This document shows positions 1 through 8,336 of a stretch of DNA of 64,000 nucleotides, piece after piece. Every line of letters starts with the position of its first letter. The stretch's first letter is position 1. The stretch is from an uncultured Pelagibacteraceae bacterium (GTDB lineage: Bacteria > Pseudomonadota > Alphaproteobacteria > Pelagibacterales > Pelagibacteraceae), in contig CACKMS010000003.1 of NCBI GenBank assembly GCA_902601315.1, positions 1-64,000 on the forward strand, written 5' to 3'. Made by a program: the position numbers and the translations under genes. The notes under the pieces are model-generated. The model had not been told where the DNA came from and made no database searches. It worked only from the letters and a program-made list of their open reading frames with translations.

Positions 1-139
1 TTTTTTGCACACAACTACACTTAAGACAAATATTAAAAGATGTCTTATAAATTACTTTTTTAATATCTGATGAAACAAATTTAAATTTAGGTATGATGGT
101 TTTTTTTTTATTATGACCACAAACTCTACAAACAAACAT
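1..139 (-). CDS. N-terminus of a zinc-ribbon protein, possibly a methyltransferase (partial)
   Basis: The minus strand reads from an ATG at 139 into the window edge for 46 codons without a stop. The peptide begins MFVCRVCGH and contains a second pair CLKC near residues 38-41, so two CxxC knuckles are spaced as in a small zinc ribbon. Such an N-terminal zinc-binding domain is known in front of SAM methyltransferases found in sugar-biosynthesis islands, which would suit the context, but the catalytic part is outside the window. The stop of the upstream oxygenase gene (141) is 2 bp away, so the two genes probably form one minus-strand operon. Confidence 0.55.
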   Translation of the reverse strand, partial: MFVCRVCGHNKKKTIIPKFKFVSSDIKKVIYKTSFNICLKCSCVQK

Positions 140-140
140 A

Positions 141-923
141 CTATTGTTTGTTAAGAAATTCTTTTGCTAATTTTTCTATTGGAGACTCACTATATAAAAC
201 ATATGCACCATTATGACTCTTCTCATCGAACTTAACAGGATAAAATTTGCTGCTAACTCTAAGATCAAAAGAAAATCTTGTATTATTTTCATCTTTGTTT
301 AAAACCTGGCCATGAACTAACGCAGGTGTAAAAAAAACAAATTCTCCATATTTGATGGGAACTGGCTTTTCTTTATATATATTTTCCTCAATCTCTTTAT
401 TATTATACGGTTTACCTAATTTGTGTTGTTTCGAACCTTTCGAAATTAAATTTTTTTGGTTTTTAAATTTTATTTTTTTTTCTTTCAAAAGATAACTTTT
501 TCCTGCAAACATTAAACAACTTTTCTTACCTAAATTAGTTAGTGGTATATGTATCGACATCTCATAAGGGCTTTGACCATAAATTGTGTCCTTGTGAAGT
601 CCAATATTGTCATTTAACTTGAATGGCCTTGATATCCTTAGAAAAGGTTTTCTTTGAACTAGAATATCTTGGCCAAAATTTCTAAATAAGAAATTTTCAA
701 TACCTTTAAGACATTCCATATGTAACATTTTGTCTCTAAAATATTTTGCTAAATCCCATTGAATTTTTTCATGTTTTTTTTCATTATGAATAAATTTGTG
801 ATAGTTGTTAAAATTGACAGTTTTTGTTCCAACTAATTTTTGAAGTTTTGTAAGAAGTTTTCTTTTTACACTATCAAGATATTTTATTTCCTCAAATCTA
901 AATTTTTTGTATCCTAAATTCAT
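141..923 (-). CDS. 2-oxoglutarate/Fe(II)-dependent oxygenase of a sugar cluster
   Basis: This 260-residue protein has the double-stranded beta-helix metal triad: H110 and D112 in GLHKD, H204 in PALVHGQ, and R216 in NNTRFSFD as the likely 2-oxoglutarate anchor. The arrangement matches the phytanoyl-CoA dioxygenase-like group, and the setting fits the oxygenases that occur sporadically in carbohydrate clusters. It would hydroxylate a sugar or small substrate in the cytoplasm; the substrate cannot be read from sequence. It ends 2 bp before the start of the zinc-ribbon gene downstream on the same strand, and is divergent from the E1 operon. Confidence 0.75.
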   Translation of the reverse strand: MNLGYKKFRFEEIKYLDSVKRKLLTKLQKLVGTKTVNFNNYHKFIHNEKKHEKIQWDLAKYFRDKMLHMECLKGIENFLFRNFGQDILVQRKPFLRISRPFKLNDNIGLHKDTIYGQSPYEMSIHIPLTNLGKKSCLMFAGKSYLLKEKKIKFKNQKNLISKGSKQHKLGKPYNNKEIEENIYKEKPVPIKYGEFVFFTPALVHGQVLNKDENNTRFSFDLRVSSKFYPVKFDEKSHNGAYVLYSESPIEKLAKEFLNKQ

Positions 924-1016
924 TTTATTCTTGTCGAAAAAGTTAAATTATAATAATAGTTTTCTCAATAAATAACTATTAGGTAGTTTAATTTAAAAAT
1001 TCAACAAATAATTTAT
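924..1016. promoter_or_regulatory. Divergent promoter region between oxygenase and E1 operons
   Basis: The 93 bp between the two divergent starts contain TATAAT on the plus strand at 949-954 and an overlapping TATAAT on the minus strand (plus-strand 947-952). A TTGTCG at 931-936 lies 17 bp upstream of a TAATAG at 954-959 on the plus strand. Two back-to-back -10 elements are what a shared divergent promoter would show, but the -35 elements matching the perfect TATAAT boxes are weak and the region is A+T-rich throughout, so chance matches are likely. Confidence 0.35.
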
Positions 1017-1976
1017 ATGAACAACTTAGAATTAATAAGTTTATACAAATCTTTATATTTAATAAGGCATGTCGAGGAAATGATATCTAAAAATTATTCT
1101 AAGGGTCAAATGCGATGTCCTGTCCATCTTTCAATTGGTCAAGAGGCATGTGCCACTGGATTAATTTCTAATTTAAAATTAACAGATAAAGTATTTTCAA
1201 ATCATAGATGCCACGCTCATTATCTGGCTAAAGGTGGAAGTCTAAAAAAAATGTTATGTGAAATCTATGGAAAAAAAAATGGTTGTGTAGGTGGAGTAGG
1301 TGGATCTATGCATTTACAGGATTTAGATAAAGGTTTAGTTGCAAGTATACCAATTGTTTCCAGCTCTATAGGAATGGCAACAGGAAATGCGCTTTATCAA
1401 AAAAGAAGAAAATCTAATGAAGTAACTGTGATTTATCTTGGAGATGCAGCACTAGAAGAAGGAATATTTTTTGAGTGTGCTAATTTTGCTGCACTTCATT
1501 CTCTACCAATTATATTTGCTTGTGAAAATAATATGTTCTCAGTTTATACCAATCTTAAAGATAGACAATTAGATAGCAATTTTAAAAAGTATGCTGATGC
1601 TTATAATATTTCTTATAAAAGATTAGATGGAAGCAAAATTGATGAAGTATACAAAAAAACAAAAAGTATAATTAATTTTGTAAGAAAGAATAAGGTACCT
1701 TACTTTATTCAAATGGATACCTATAGATTTAAAGAACATTGTGGTCCAGCAGTAGATGATCATTTGGAATATAGAGACCAAAAAGAAGTAAATTATTGGA
1801 AAAAAAAATGTCCTATAGAATATGCAAAAAAATTAATGAAAAGAAAAAAAATTAATGAAAAGAAAGTTGAAACAATTCAAAAAAATATTGAAAAATTTGT
1901 AATTAAAGAATTCAAATTTGCTGAAAAAGACAAATTACCAAGTTACAAAGACGCAGAGAGGTTTGTATATGTCTAA
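1017..1976 (+). CDS. Thiamine-diphosphate dehydrogenase E1-like protein, alpha subunit
   Basis: 319 residues. The TPP/Mg signature is clear: GDAALEEG at 142-149 followed by ENN at 170-172. An upstream GGVGGSMH segment (92-99) is also typical of pyruvate/acetoin dehydrogenase E1 alpha. The family normally decarboxylates a 2-oxoacid and passes the acyl group to E2, but no E2 or E3 gene lies in the island. The beta gene overlaps this stop by 8 bp, so the two subunits are translationally coupled. In a sugar island such a pair more probably transfers a two-carbon unit to a sugar intermediate (inference). A 19-bp direct repeat falls in its 3' end. Confidence 0.8.
   Translation: MNNLELISLYKSLYLIRHVEEMISKNYSKGQMRCPVHLSIGQEACATGLISNLKLTDKVFSNHRCHAHYLAKGGSLKKMLCEIYGKKNGCVGGVGGSMHLQDLDKGLVASIPIVSSSIGMATGNALYQKRRKSNEVTVIYLGDAALEEGIFFECANFAALHSLPIIFACENNMFSVYTNLKDRQLDSNFKKYADAYNISYKRLDGSKIDEVYKKTKSIINFVRKNKVPYFIQMDTYRFKEHCGPAVDDHLEYRDQKEVNYWKKKCPIEYAKKLMKRKKINEKKVETIQKNIEKFVIKEFKFAEKDKLPSYKDAERFVYV
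1832..1865 (+). repeat. Short direct repeat, period about 19 bp
   Basis: The 15-mer ATTAATGAAAAGAAA occurs at 1832-1846 and 1851-1865 with four A between copies, inside the lysine-rich C-terminal part of the E1 alpha gene. The period is not a multiple of three, so the copies are read in different frames. This looks like a local slippage duplication with no sign of function. Confidence 0.5.
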
Positions 1977-3045
1977 AACAGAAATATTATTTACAGATGC
2001 AATAAAAGATGCGGTGTATCAATCGATTAAAAAGGATAAAAAATTTTTTCTTATGGGCGAAGGAGTTTCTGATCCATCGTCTATGTGGGGAACAATTAAA
2101 GGTGTTTCAAAAAAATTTGGAAAATCAAAAACTGTGGAAATGCCTGTCGCAGAAAATGGTTTAATAGGTGTGGCAATCGGCTCTGCTTTAAATGGATCTA
2201 AAGTATTGATAAATCTTCAAAGGGTAGAATTTGCCTTATATGCTTTTGAGCAAATAATTAATAACGCAGCTAAAGCATCATATATTTCTAGAGGAAAACA
2301 TAATGTTCCAATTGTAATAAGATTGGTGATAGGTAGAGGTTGGGGTCAAGGGCCGGAACATGGACAAAGTCTAGAAAATATTTTTAGTGCCATTCCAGGA
2401 TTAAAGGTTGTAATACCTGCATTTCCTGAGGATGCTAAAGAAATGTTAATTTCATCTATATTTGATCCAAATCCAGTTATATTTTTGGAACATAGATGGC
2501 TTCATTATTCAAAGGGCAAAGTTGAAAATAAGTTTAAAATTAAAAAATTATCTTCATTCAAAAAAATTACAAATGGATCAGATTTAACTTTAGTCGCAAA
2601 TTCAATCAATCTTTTAGAAGCTTTCAGAATAGCAAAATTATTGAGGAAATATAGAATAAGACTAGACTTGCTAAATTTTTGTATGCCCAACCCATTTGAT
2701 AATAATTTATTGCTAAAGTCTGTAAGAAAGACGAGAAGAATAGTAAGTATTGATTTAAGCCATAAAACACTTGGATTATCTTCAGAAATAATATCGACAA
2801 TCAGTGATAATAAAATTAAATTAAAAACATTTCCCATAAGATTAGGTCTTCCCTTTCATCCAGTACCAAGCTCAAGAGGGTTGGTAAAAAATTTTTACCC
2901 TTCTGGAAAAAATATTCTAATCGCAATAAGAGATGCTCTTAATATAAGTGACAAATTGTTTAGAAAAATACTAAATGAGTATAATAAAAGCACAAAAAAA
3001 ATTCCTATAGATGTACCAGATCCATATTTTAAAGGACCTTTTTGA
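1969..3045 (+). CDS. Thiamine-diphosphate dehydrogenase E1-like protein, beta subunit
   Basis: I place the start at ATG 1969 (MSKTEILF), because an AGAGAGG ribosome-binding site lies 7 bp upstream and the family N-terminus begins here; the frame is open back to 1918. The 358-residue product has the beta-subunit TPP-binding pyrimidine domain: MPVAENGLIG carries the cofactor-activating glutamate, and GPEHGQSLE is equivalent to the conserved active-site His loop. The C-terminal transketolase-like domain is present. It pairs with the alpha subunit encoded immediately upstream to make an alpha2beta2 enzyme. The 2-oxoacid donor is unknown. Confidence 0.8.
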   Translation: MSKTEILFTDAIKDAVYQSIKKDKKFFLMGEGVSDPSSMWGTIKGVSKKFGKSKTVEMPVAENGLIGVAIGSALNGSKVLINLQRVEFALYAFEQIINNAAKASYISRGKHNVPIVIRLVIGRGWGQGPEHGQSLENIFSAIPGLKVVIPAFPEDAKEMLISSIFDPNPVIFLEHRWLHYSKGKVENKFKIKKLSSFKKITNGSDLTLVANSINLLEAFRIAKLLRKYRIRLDLLNFCMPNPFDNNLLLKSVRKTRRIVSIDLSHKTLGLSSEIISTISDNKIKLKTFPIRLGLPFHPVPSSRGLVKNFYPSGKNILIAIRDALNISDKLFRKILNEYNKSTKKIPIDVPDPYFKGPF

Positions 3046-3872
3046 AGATATTTAGGAAAATTATTAAAAAATACGTTGAAGAAATAAAATCTGAAGTAAT
3101 AAAATCCGATGATCTTAATTCATCAACTGAAGATAAGTTTTACTCAAATTATGGATATACTTTAAGTACTAAAGAACTCACAGATACTGAGAAACAGAAA
3201 ATTTTTCTTCACTTCCAATACAAAGAAAAAGCGAAAATTGCCCTATCCGTCGCATCTAGTTACTCCGGAGGAGATTATTTAGAATTTGGATCTCACGATT
3301 TATATACATTAAGAAATTTTTTATCTGCATTTGATGTTGGTAATTTAGATATAAGATTTCCAACAACTAAATTTTATGCTTTTGATATTTTTGGTACAAT
3401 AGAGGATAATGAAAAAAATTATTTCGATAAAAATGGTTACTTTGAGAATGATGAGGATTATTTCAAAAATTTTATTAAAGACGGAGATGTTGAAAAAAAA
3501 TATGATAAATATTTAAAAGAATACGGTTTATTTTACGATAGAATAATTTTAGTCAAAGGTTTTTTTGAAAAAACATTGCCAAACTTTAAGTATGATGGAA
3601 AAATTGGATTTGTATGTTTGGATTGTAATATAATTAAATCATATCAAACTGTATTGAATTGGCTTGAGGATAAGTTAAATGATGGAATGTATATCTATAT
3701 TGATGAATATTTTGATGGAGTTGCAATAAAAAAAAAAAAAGATTATCAAAGCGGTATTTATTATCTTTTTGAAAATTTCAGAAAAAAAGCAAAATCCAAC
3801 GGTTACGATGTAGCATTTGTAAGATCAGCTGCGTCAGTTGGTGCATTATTTAAATGCTTTAAAAAATATTAA
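3042..3872 (+). CDS. TylF/MycF-like SAM-dependent O-methyltransferase
   Basis: A TTG at 3042 overlaps the stop of the E1 beta gene (TTGA), which argues for translational coupling. The 276-residue protein shows a Rossmann-type opening (YLEFGSHD near residue 80), an acidic FDIFGT after the next strand, and FVCLDCN ... IYIDEYFDG near the C-terminal half. This layout resembles macrocin O-methyltransferase-like enzymes that act on sugars. A run of 13 A in codons for AIKKKKDY (3728-3740) is a possible slippage site. Substrate unknown; the neighbours suggest a nucleotide-sugar or glycan. Confidence 0.6.
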   Translation: MKIFRKIIKKYVEEIKSEVIKSDDLNSSTEDKFYSNYGYTLSTKELTDTEKQKIFLHFQYKEKAKIALSVASSYSGGDYLEFGSHDLYTLRNFLSAFDVGNLDIRFPTTKFYAFDIFGTIEDNEKNYFDKNGYFENDEDYFKNFIKDGDVEKKYDKYLKEYGLFYDRIILVKGFFEKTLPNFKYDGKIGFVCLDCNIIKSYQTVLNWLEDKLNDGMYIYIDEYFDGVAIKKKKDYQSGIYYLFENFRKKAKSNGYDVAFVRSAASVGALFKCFKKY

Positions 3873-3882
3873 ATTAAATAAG

Positions 3883-4986
3883 ATGAATAATATAAATTTA
3901 ATAGATTTGAAAGATAGATATAAAGAAGAAAAAGATGAATTGCTATCAATTTTCACAAAAGTAATTGAATCAGGCAACCTTATATTATCTGATGAAAATT
4001 CAAATCTAGAGATGGAAATTTGTAGATTTATTAATTCTAAATTCTGCCTTACTTTAAATTCTGGAACAGACGCTCTAATGATGGCTCTTTGGTCTTTAGG
4101 AATTAAAAAAGGGGATGAGGTAATTACAAGCAGTGTATCTTTCATAGCAACTGCGGCTGCAATTGATCATATAGGAGCAAAGCCAGTATTTGTGGATGTA
4201 AAAAATGATCTAAATATTGATGAAAATCTAATAGAGGAAAAAATTACAGATAAAACAAAATGCATTATACCAGTCCATTGGACAGGAAGAATGTGTAATA
4301 TGAAGTCTATTTATGAAATTGGAAAAAAGCATAATTTATCAATTATAGAAGACGCTGCTCAAGCAATAGGGAGTAGTTTAAATGACGTAAGACCTGGAAA
4401 ATATTCAGATGTTGCAACTTTTTCAACACATCCTCTTAAAATTTTAAATGCTTTAGGTGATGGTGGTTTTTTAACAACTAACAATGAGAGGGTCTACGAA
4501 ATGATCAAAAAATATAGAAACCACGGTATGGTGGCTAGAGATGATTATGAGTTTTTTGGAGTAAATTCAAGATTAGACTCTTTGAATGCCGCAGTTTTAC
4601 GATTTAGGCTTAAAAAGGTTTATGATGTAATTTCTAGAAGAGATAAAAATATAAATTTTTATAGAGATCATATTAAAACTGAAAAATTTAAAATTATAAA
4701 ATGTAGAGAAAATGAAAGAAATTCATTTACAATGTTTGTTTCACTAGCTGAAGATAGAGATAATCTTCATAAATATCTCAATGAAAATAATATACAAAGT
4801 TTAATTTATTACGGAAAGCCGTTGCATTTACAAAATTCTTCAAAAAAACTTGGATATAAAGTGGGAGATTTCCCAAACGCTGAAAGATTATGTGATAGTG
4901 TTATATCCATACCGTTTCATCAACATTTATCTAAAGATAAACTTGAATACATATCTGACAAAATCAACTCGTTTTATAAAAATTAA
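3883..4986 (+). CDS. DegT/DnrJ/EryC1 sugar aminotransferase
   Basis: The start is ATG 3883 (MNNINLIDL), 10 bp after the upstream stop. The 367-residue product is a PLP-dependent transaminase of the 3-keto/4-keto nucleotide-sugar group: NSGTDALM (59-66) binds phosphate, EDAAQAIG supplies D157, and STHPLKILNALGDGG carries the Schiff-base lysine K186. It should aminate a keto-sugar with glutamate as donor. It closes the E1 alpha/beta-methyltransferase operon and resembles the aminotransferase at 9336-10445 in its active-site segment, so the two may be paralogues. Its stop shares the bases TTAA with the convergent gene at 4983. Confidence 0.85.
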   Translation: MNNINLIDLKDRYKEEKDELLSIFTKVIESGNLILSDENSNLEMEICRFINSKFCLTLNSGTDALMMALWSLGIKKGDEVITSSVSFIATAAAIDHIGAKPVFVDVKNDLNIDENLIEEKITDKTKCIIPVHWTGRMCNMKSIYEIGKKHNLSIIEDAAQAIGSSLNDVRPGKYSDVATFSTHPLKILNALGDGGFLTTNNERVYEMIKKYRNHGMVARDDYEFFGVNSRLDSLNAAVLRFRLKKVYDVISRRDKNINFYRDHIKTEKFKIIKCRENERNSFTMFVSLAEDRDNLHKYLNENNIQSLIYYGKPLHLQNSSKKLGYKVGDFPNAERLCDSVISIPFHQHLSKDKLEYISDKINSFYKN

Positions 4987-5954
4987 AAGAACTTTAAGAA
5001 ATTAAGTGCTTTGATTTTAATTAAAAAAATTTCGATATTTCGAGAGTTTTCTAATTTTTTGATGTTTTGCTCATTTTCTACAATAAGATAGCTAAATTTT
5101 TTTATGAGAAATCTTTGATATTTTGTTGTACATGTTTTAATCCATTTTAAGGTATCGAAATAATTTTTGGTATTTAAATAAGACTCCAAATTTTTTACAG
5201 ATTTTTTTTTTTCAAAAGAGCACCAACATCCTTTAGTGCTGTTGTCATAAACATATATTTTTTTTGTTAAAAAATTATTTGTAAGATAATCATCTATTCC
5301 TAAATCTGAATATAACTTATTATTTAAAAGTTTTTTTTTAAACATTAAAGGAGTCAAATGATGTGATTTAATTTTTATACCATATTTATTTTTATCTATA
5401 ATCCATGCTGGGGCATTATTAAAATATTTATTATTAATTGTCATCAAATCCATTTTTGGATGGAGGTTATTAATAATAATTTTCGATAAAACTTCTGATT
5501 TTAGAAAAATTTTTTTTTTTTTAAATAAATAATCGAGTTCCTTTTTTTTTTCAATTATTCTTGGACCCGGACAAAATATAATTTTAAAATTGGTTTTTTT
5601 AATCAAATCTATAAATAAATCACTAGAAAAAACTGTATCAGGATAACCAAGAAATATGAAATCTTCGTTATAAAATTTGATTTTTGACTTATTATTGATT
5701 ATTAAATTTAATATATCTTTATGAGCAATATATTTATTTCCTCTAAAGTAAGTATCTGGTAATGATATATTTTCTATACATCCATGGTAATGCTTAACTT
5801 TTTCTTTAATAAAATTTTCCTCACTTAATTTGTTAATTAAATAAAACTTAATTCTAGTTTTAATTTTATTAAAATAAATACTGTTTGCTTCATGAAATTT
5901 AAAATAATTATCTAGGTATTTCTTTCCCCAAGCTATAGTAACGGATTTTATCAT
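4983..5954 (-). CDS. Hypothetical protein, possible glycosyltransferase
   Basis: I do not recognise this 323-residue protein. It has no signal peptide or membrane span and is rich in Lys, Asn and Ile. It begins MIKSVTIAWGKKYLDNYFKF, and a segment FIFLGYPDTVFSSDLF (about residue 100) could be the nucleotide-binding edge of a GT-A type fold. Conserved-looking pieces include FCPGPRIIEK and the Cys/Trp-containing KGCWCSFEKK. The location, before the ABC exporter genes in a glycan island, makes a glycosyltransferase the first guess, but no diagnostic DxD context was found. Confidence 0.45.
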   Translation of the reverse strand: MIKSVTIAWGKKYLDNYFKFHEANSIYFNKIKTRIKFYLINKLSEENFIKEKVKHYHGCIENISLPDTYFRGNKYIAHKDILNLIINNKSKIKFYNEDFIFLGYPDTVFSSDLFIDLIKKTNFKIIFCPGPRIIEKKKELDYLFKKKKIFLKSEVLSKIIINNLHPKMDLMTINNKYFNNAPAWIIDKNKYGIKIKSHHLTPLMFKKKLLNNKLYSDLGIDDYLTNNFLTKKIYVYDNSTKGCWCSFEKKKSVKNLESYLNTKNYFDTLKWIKTCTTKYQRFLIKKFSYLIVENEQNIKKLENSRNIEIFLIKIKALNFLKFF

Positions 5955-6002
5955 TCTATATTTAAATTAAAAAATAATCTTATAACAAACTATTAAAATT
6001 GT

Positions 6003-6773
6003 TTAAAAGTCTTCAGTTTTATATAGGTCAGAAGTATAATATTTTATTGCATTTTCAACGTTATGATAAACTTTTAATTTACCTTTTTTCATAATAAATA
6101 CTTTGTTGCAATTATCTTTTATAAACCTTAATTGATGTGATGCATAAATTTTTATTTTTGCACTATCATTGTATTCATTTAAAATATCTTTAGTTTTTTT
6201 TCTAAATTCTTCATCTCCCGTTGCAAGTCCTTCATCTGTAAGTTGAATTTCTGGCTTCACAAAGGTAGTTAAGGAAAAAATTAAACGTGTTTGCATTCCA
6301 GATGAATATTTTTTTATTGGAACATGTAAAAAATCTCCCAATTCCGAAAAAGTTTCAACATTTTTTACTAATTCATCTAATGGTAATGATTTATTAAAGT
6401 ATAGCCAAAAGAGCCTAATATTTTCATATCCAGTAAAATCTGCCTCTAACATTGGGCCGACATTTATAAGTGATGTCATTTTACCATCAACTTTCAAGTA
6501 ACCTTTTGAAGGTTCATATATACCTGAAATTAACCTGATTAAAGTTGTTTTACCGGAACCATTATGCCCCAATATCCCTATCTTATCTCCATCATGACAA
6601 TCAAAAGTCACATCATCAATTATTTTTGAATATAATTTATTATTTTTTTTTACTTTTTGTGAACCCAAAATTTTACTCTCTGTTATATTTTTACTTAAAT
6701 TTTTATCAAAAAATCTAGAATGACCAATAAATGGAATTTCTAAACTTACATTCTTAAGAATTATCTTTGCCAT
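6003..6773 (-). CDS. ABC transporter ATP-binding protein for surface polysaccharide export (Wzt/KpsT-like)
   Basis: 256 residues with Walker A GHNGSGKT (69-76), the signature segment YSSGMQTRLIF, and a Walker B segment LTDEGLATGD with the acidic pattern of polysaccharide exporters. About 50 residues precede the usual start of the nucleotide-binding core, as in Wzt/TagH/KpsT ATPases. The C-terminal carbohydrate-recognition domain of long Wzt proteins is absent, so export would not be gated by recognition of a terminal modification on this subunit. It overlaps the stop of its permease partner by one base and energises glycan export across the inner membrane. Confidence 0.85.
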   Translation of the reverse strand: MAKIILKNVSLEIPFIGHSRFFDKNLSKNITESKILGSQKVKKNNKLYSKIIDDVTFDCHDGDKIGILGHNGSGKTTLIRLISGIYEPSKGYLKVDGKMTSLINVGPMLEADFTGYENIRLFWLYFNKSLPLDELVKNVETFSELGDFLHVPIKKYSSGMQTRLIFSLTTFVKPEIQLTDEGLATGDEEFRKKTKDILNEYNDSAKIKIYASHQLRFIKDNCNKVFIMKKGKLKVYHNVENAIKYYTSDLYKTEDF

Positions 6774-7525
6774 TATATCCAGAAAATTACTTTATTTTTA
6801 AATTTTTTGTAAACCAATAAACTTATTATAAAAATGAAAAGTGTAAAAGTACAAACATAGATAATCGAGTAACTGCCAGGAATGTTACCTAATAATGGAT
6901 CTCTTACCATTTGAATTATTTGATAAAGGATATTTACATCTGCTAATAACATTCTATTACCTTTAAGTACCTCAGGCATCCAGAATATTGGAGTCATGAG
7001 AAATAATAGATAAAGAATATTTTTAATAATTAAATAAAAATCTCTAAATCTGCAACATAAGAAACCAAACAATATACCAAAAGAAAAAGCATTTAAAAAA
7101 ATTATAATAAAAGAAAAAATTAAAAAAAAATAAGCAAAATTAACTTTTAAATCTGTAAAAATTATTATTGGTATCAAGACAATAGAATTATGAAAAAAAA
7201 TTATCGAATTTTTAAAAATATTTATAAATATCATTTTAATTGGTGACATTTTAATATTTAAATGTTTATCTGAAATAAAAACTTGACAAGAGTCATCTAA
7301 ATATGTGTTTATAAAATTCCATACAATGATACCAATAGCTATCCAAGGTAAAGTTTTCTCTATGGGTATTCCAAAAAGTGATACAAAAACAAATGATAAA
7401 CCTGATATTAATATAATCATACTTAGAGTAATCCAAAACGGCCCAAGTAGTGATCTAGCATATTTTGATTTTACTTCTAACCAGGCTATCTCAAGGCTCG
7501 AGCTTAATCTGTTTAATAAATTCAT
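6773..7525 (-). CDS. ABC-2 type permease for surface polysaccharide export (Wzm/KpsM-like)
   Basis: 250 residues with about six hydrophobic spans. The N-terminal amphipathic segment LEVKSKYARSLLGPFW is the typical coupling-helix region of the O-antigen/teichoic acid/capsule exporter permeases. It forms an operon with the ATPase downstream, and translation is probably coupled at the shared base. Two subunits would make the inner-membrane channel for an undecaprenyl-linked glycan. It is transcribed divergently from the methyltransferase at 7653. Confidence 0.85.
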   Translation of the reverse strand: MNLLNRLSSSLEIAWLEVKSKYARSLLGPFWITLSMIILISGLSFVFVSLFGIPIEKTLPWIAIGIIVWNFINTYLDDSCQVFISDKHLNIKMSPIKMIFINIFKNSIIFFHNSIVLIPIIIFTDLKVNFAYFFLIFSFIIIFLNAFSFGILFGFLCCRFRDFYLIIKNILYLLFLMTPIFWMPEVLKGNRMLLADVNILYQIIQMVRDPLLGNIPGSYSIIYVCTFTLFIFIISLLVYKKFKNKVIFWI

Positions 7526-7652
7526 TTTTGATTTTAAATAAAATTACAAATATCTTTTTTTTATGCTATTACAATAAACTTAATTTAATATTTGTTAAAT
7601 TATAAAAAAAATTTATTCATATTAAATTAATTATCATATAAAGTTACAAAGC

Positions 7653-8327
7653 ATGAAAAAATTAAACCTTTTGTCAACTTTTCCAAAGTCTAAAAGAAGT
7701 CTAAAAAATAGAAAAATATCAAAAAAAAACATTAAATTAGCTTTAAAATATTCAAAAGAGTATTTCGATGGAACAAGGGCCCAAGGTTATGGCGGTTATT
7801 ACTACGATGGAAGATGGGTTGCTGTAGCAAGAAAATTAATAAATTTATTTAATTTAAAAAGCAAAAATAGATTTCTCGATATAGGTTGTGCAAAAGGATT
7901 TCTAATGCATGATTTGTATACAATAAATCCCAAAATAAAGGTTTATGGAGTAGAAGTTTCAAGTTATGCAATAAAAAATGCCTTACCCTCTGTTAGAAAT
8001 AAAATAAAAAAAATTAATTGTAAAAAAATTCCCTACAATAAAAATTTTTTTGACTGTGTTGTCGCAATTAACGTCGTTCACAACCTTGAGTTAAGAGAAT
8101 GCAAAAATGCAATAAAAGAAATTCAAAGAGTATCAAGAGGTAGAGCATTTATACAAGTGGATGCATACAGAAATATACAAGAATTAAAAGTATTAAAAAA
8201 ATGGATATTAACCGCCAAAACTTACTTAAAACCAAATGAGTGGATAAAAGTTTTTAAAGAATGTGGATATACAGGCTACTATGACTTTACCATATTAAAA
8301 ATAGATAAATGGCTTAAATTAAAATAG
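7653..8327 (+). CDS. Class I SAM-dependent methyltransferase
   Basis: 224 residues. Motif I is FLDIGCAKGF (about residues 73-82), followed by a second-strand acid in YGVEVSS and a motif II/III region FDCVVAINVVHNLE. The protein lacks a membrane span. It opens a plus-strand operon with a heptose-type phosphatase, a Nudix hydrolase and a sugar aminotransferase, so its substrate is probably a sugar or sugar-linked lipid. It is unlike the TylF-type enzyme at 3042. About 110 bp of very A+T-rich DNA separates it from the divergent permease gene; I see no strong promoter there. Confidence 0.7.
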   Translation: MKKLNLLSTFPKSKRSLKNRKISKKNIKLALKYSKEYFDGTRAQGYGGYYYDGRWVAVARKLINLFNLKSKNRFLDIGCAKGFLMHDLYTINPKIKVYGVEVSSYAIKNALPSVRNKIKKINCKKIPYNKNFFDCVVAINVVHNLELRECKNAIKEIQRVSRGRAFIQVDAYRNIQELKVLKKWILTAKTYLKPNEWIKVFKECGYTGYYDFTILKIDKWLKLK

Positions 8328-8336
8328 GCAAAATAT

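Noticed and set aside
1832-1865. Start of a CRISPR or tandem-repeat array
   Set aside because: Only two 15-bp copies 4 bp apart, inside a coding region; no CRISPR-like spaced repeats were seen anywhere in the window.
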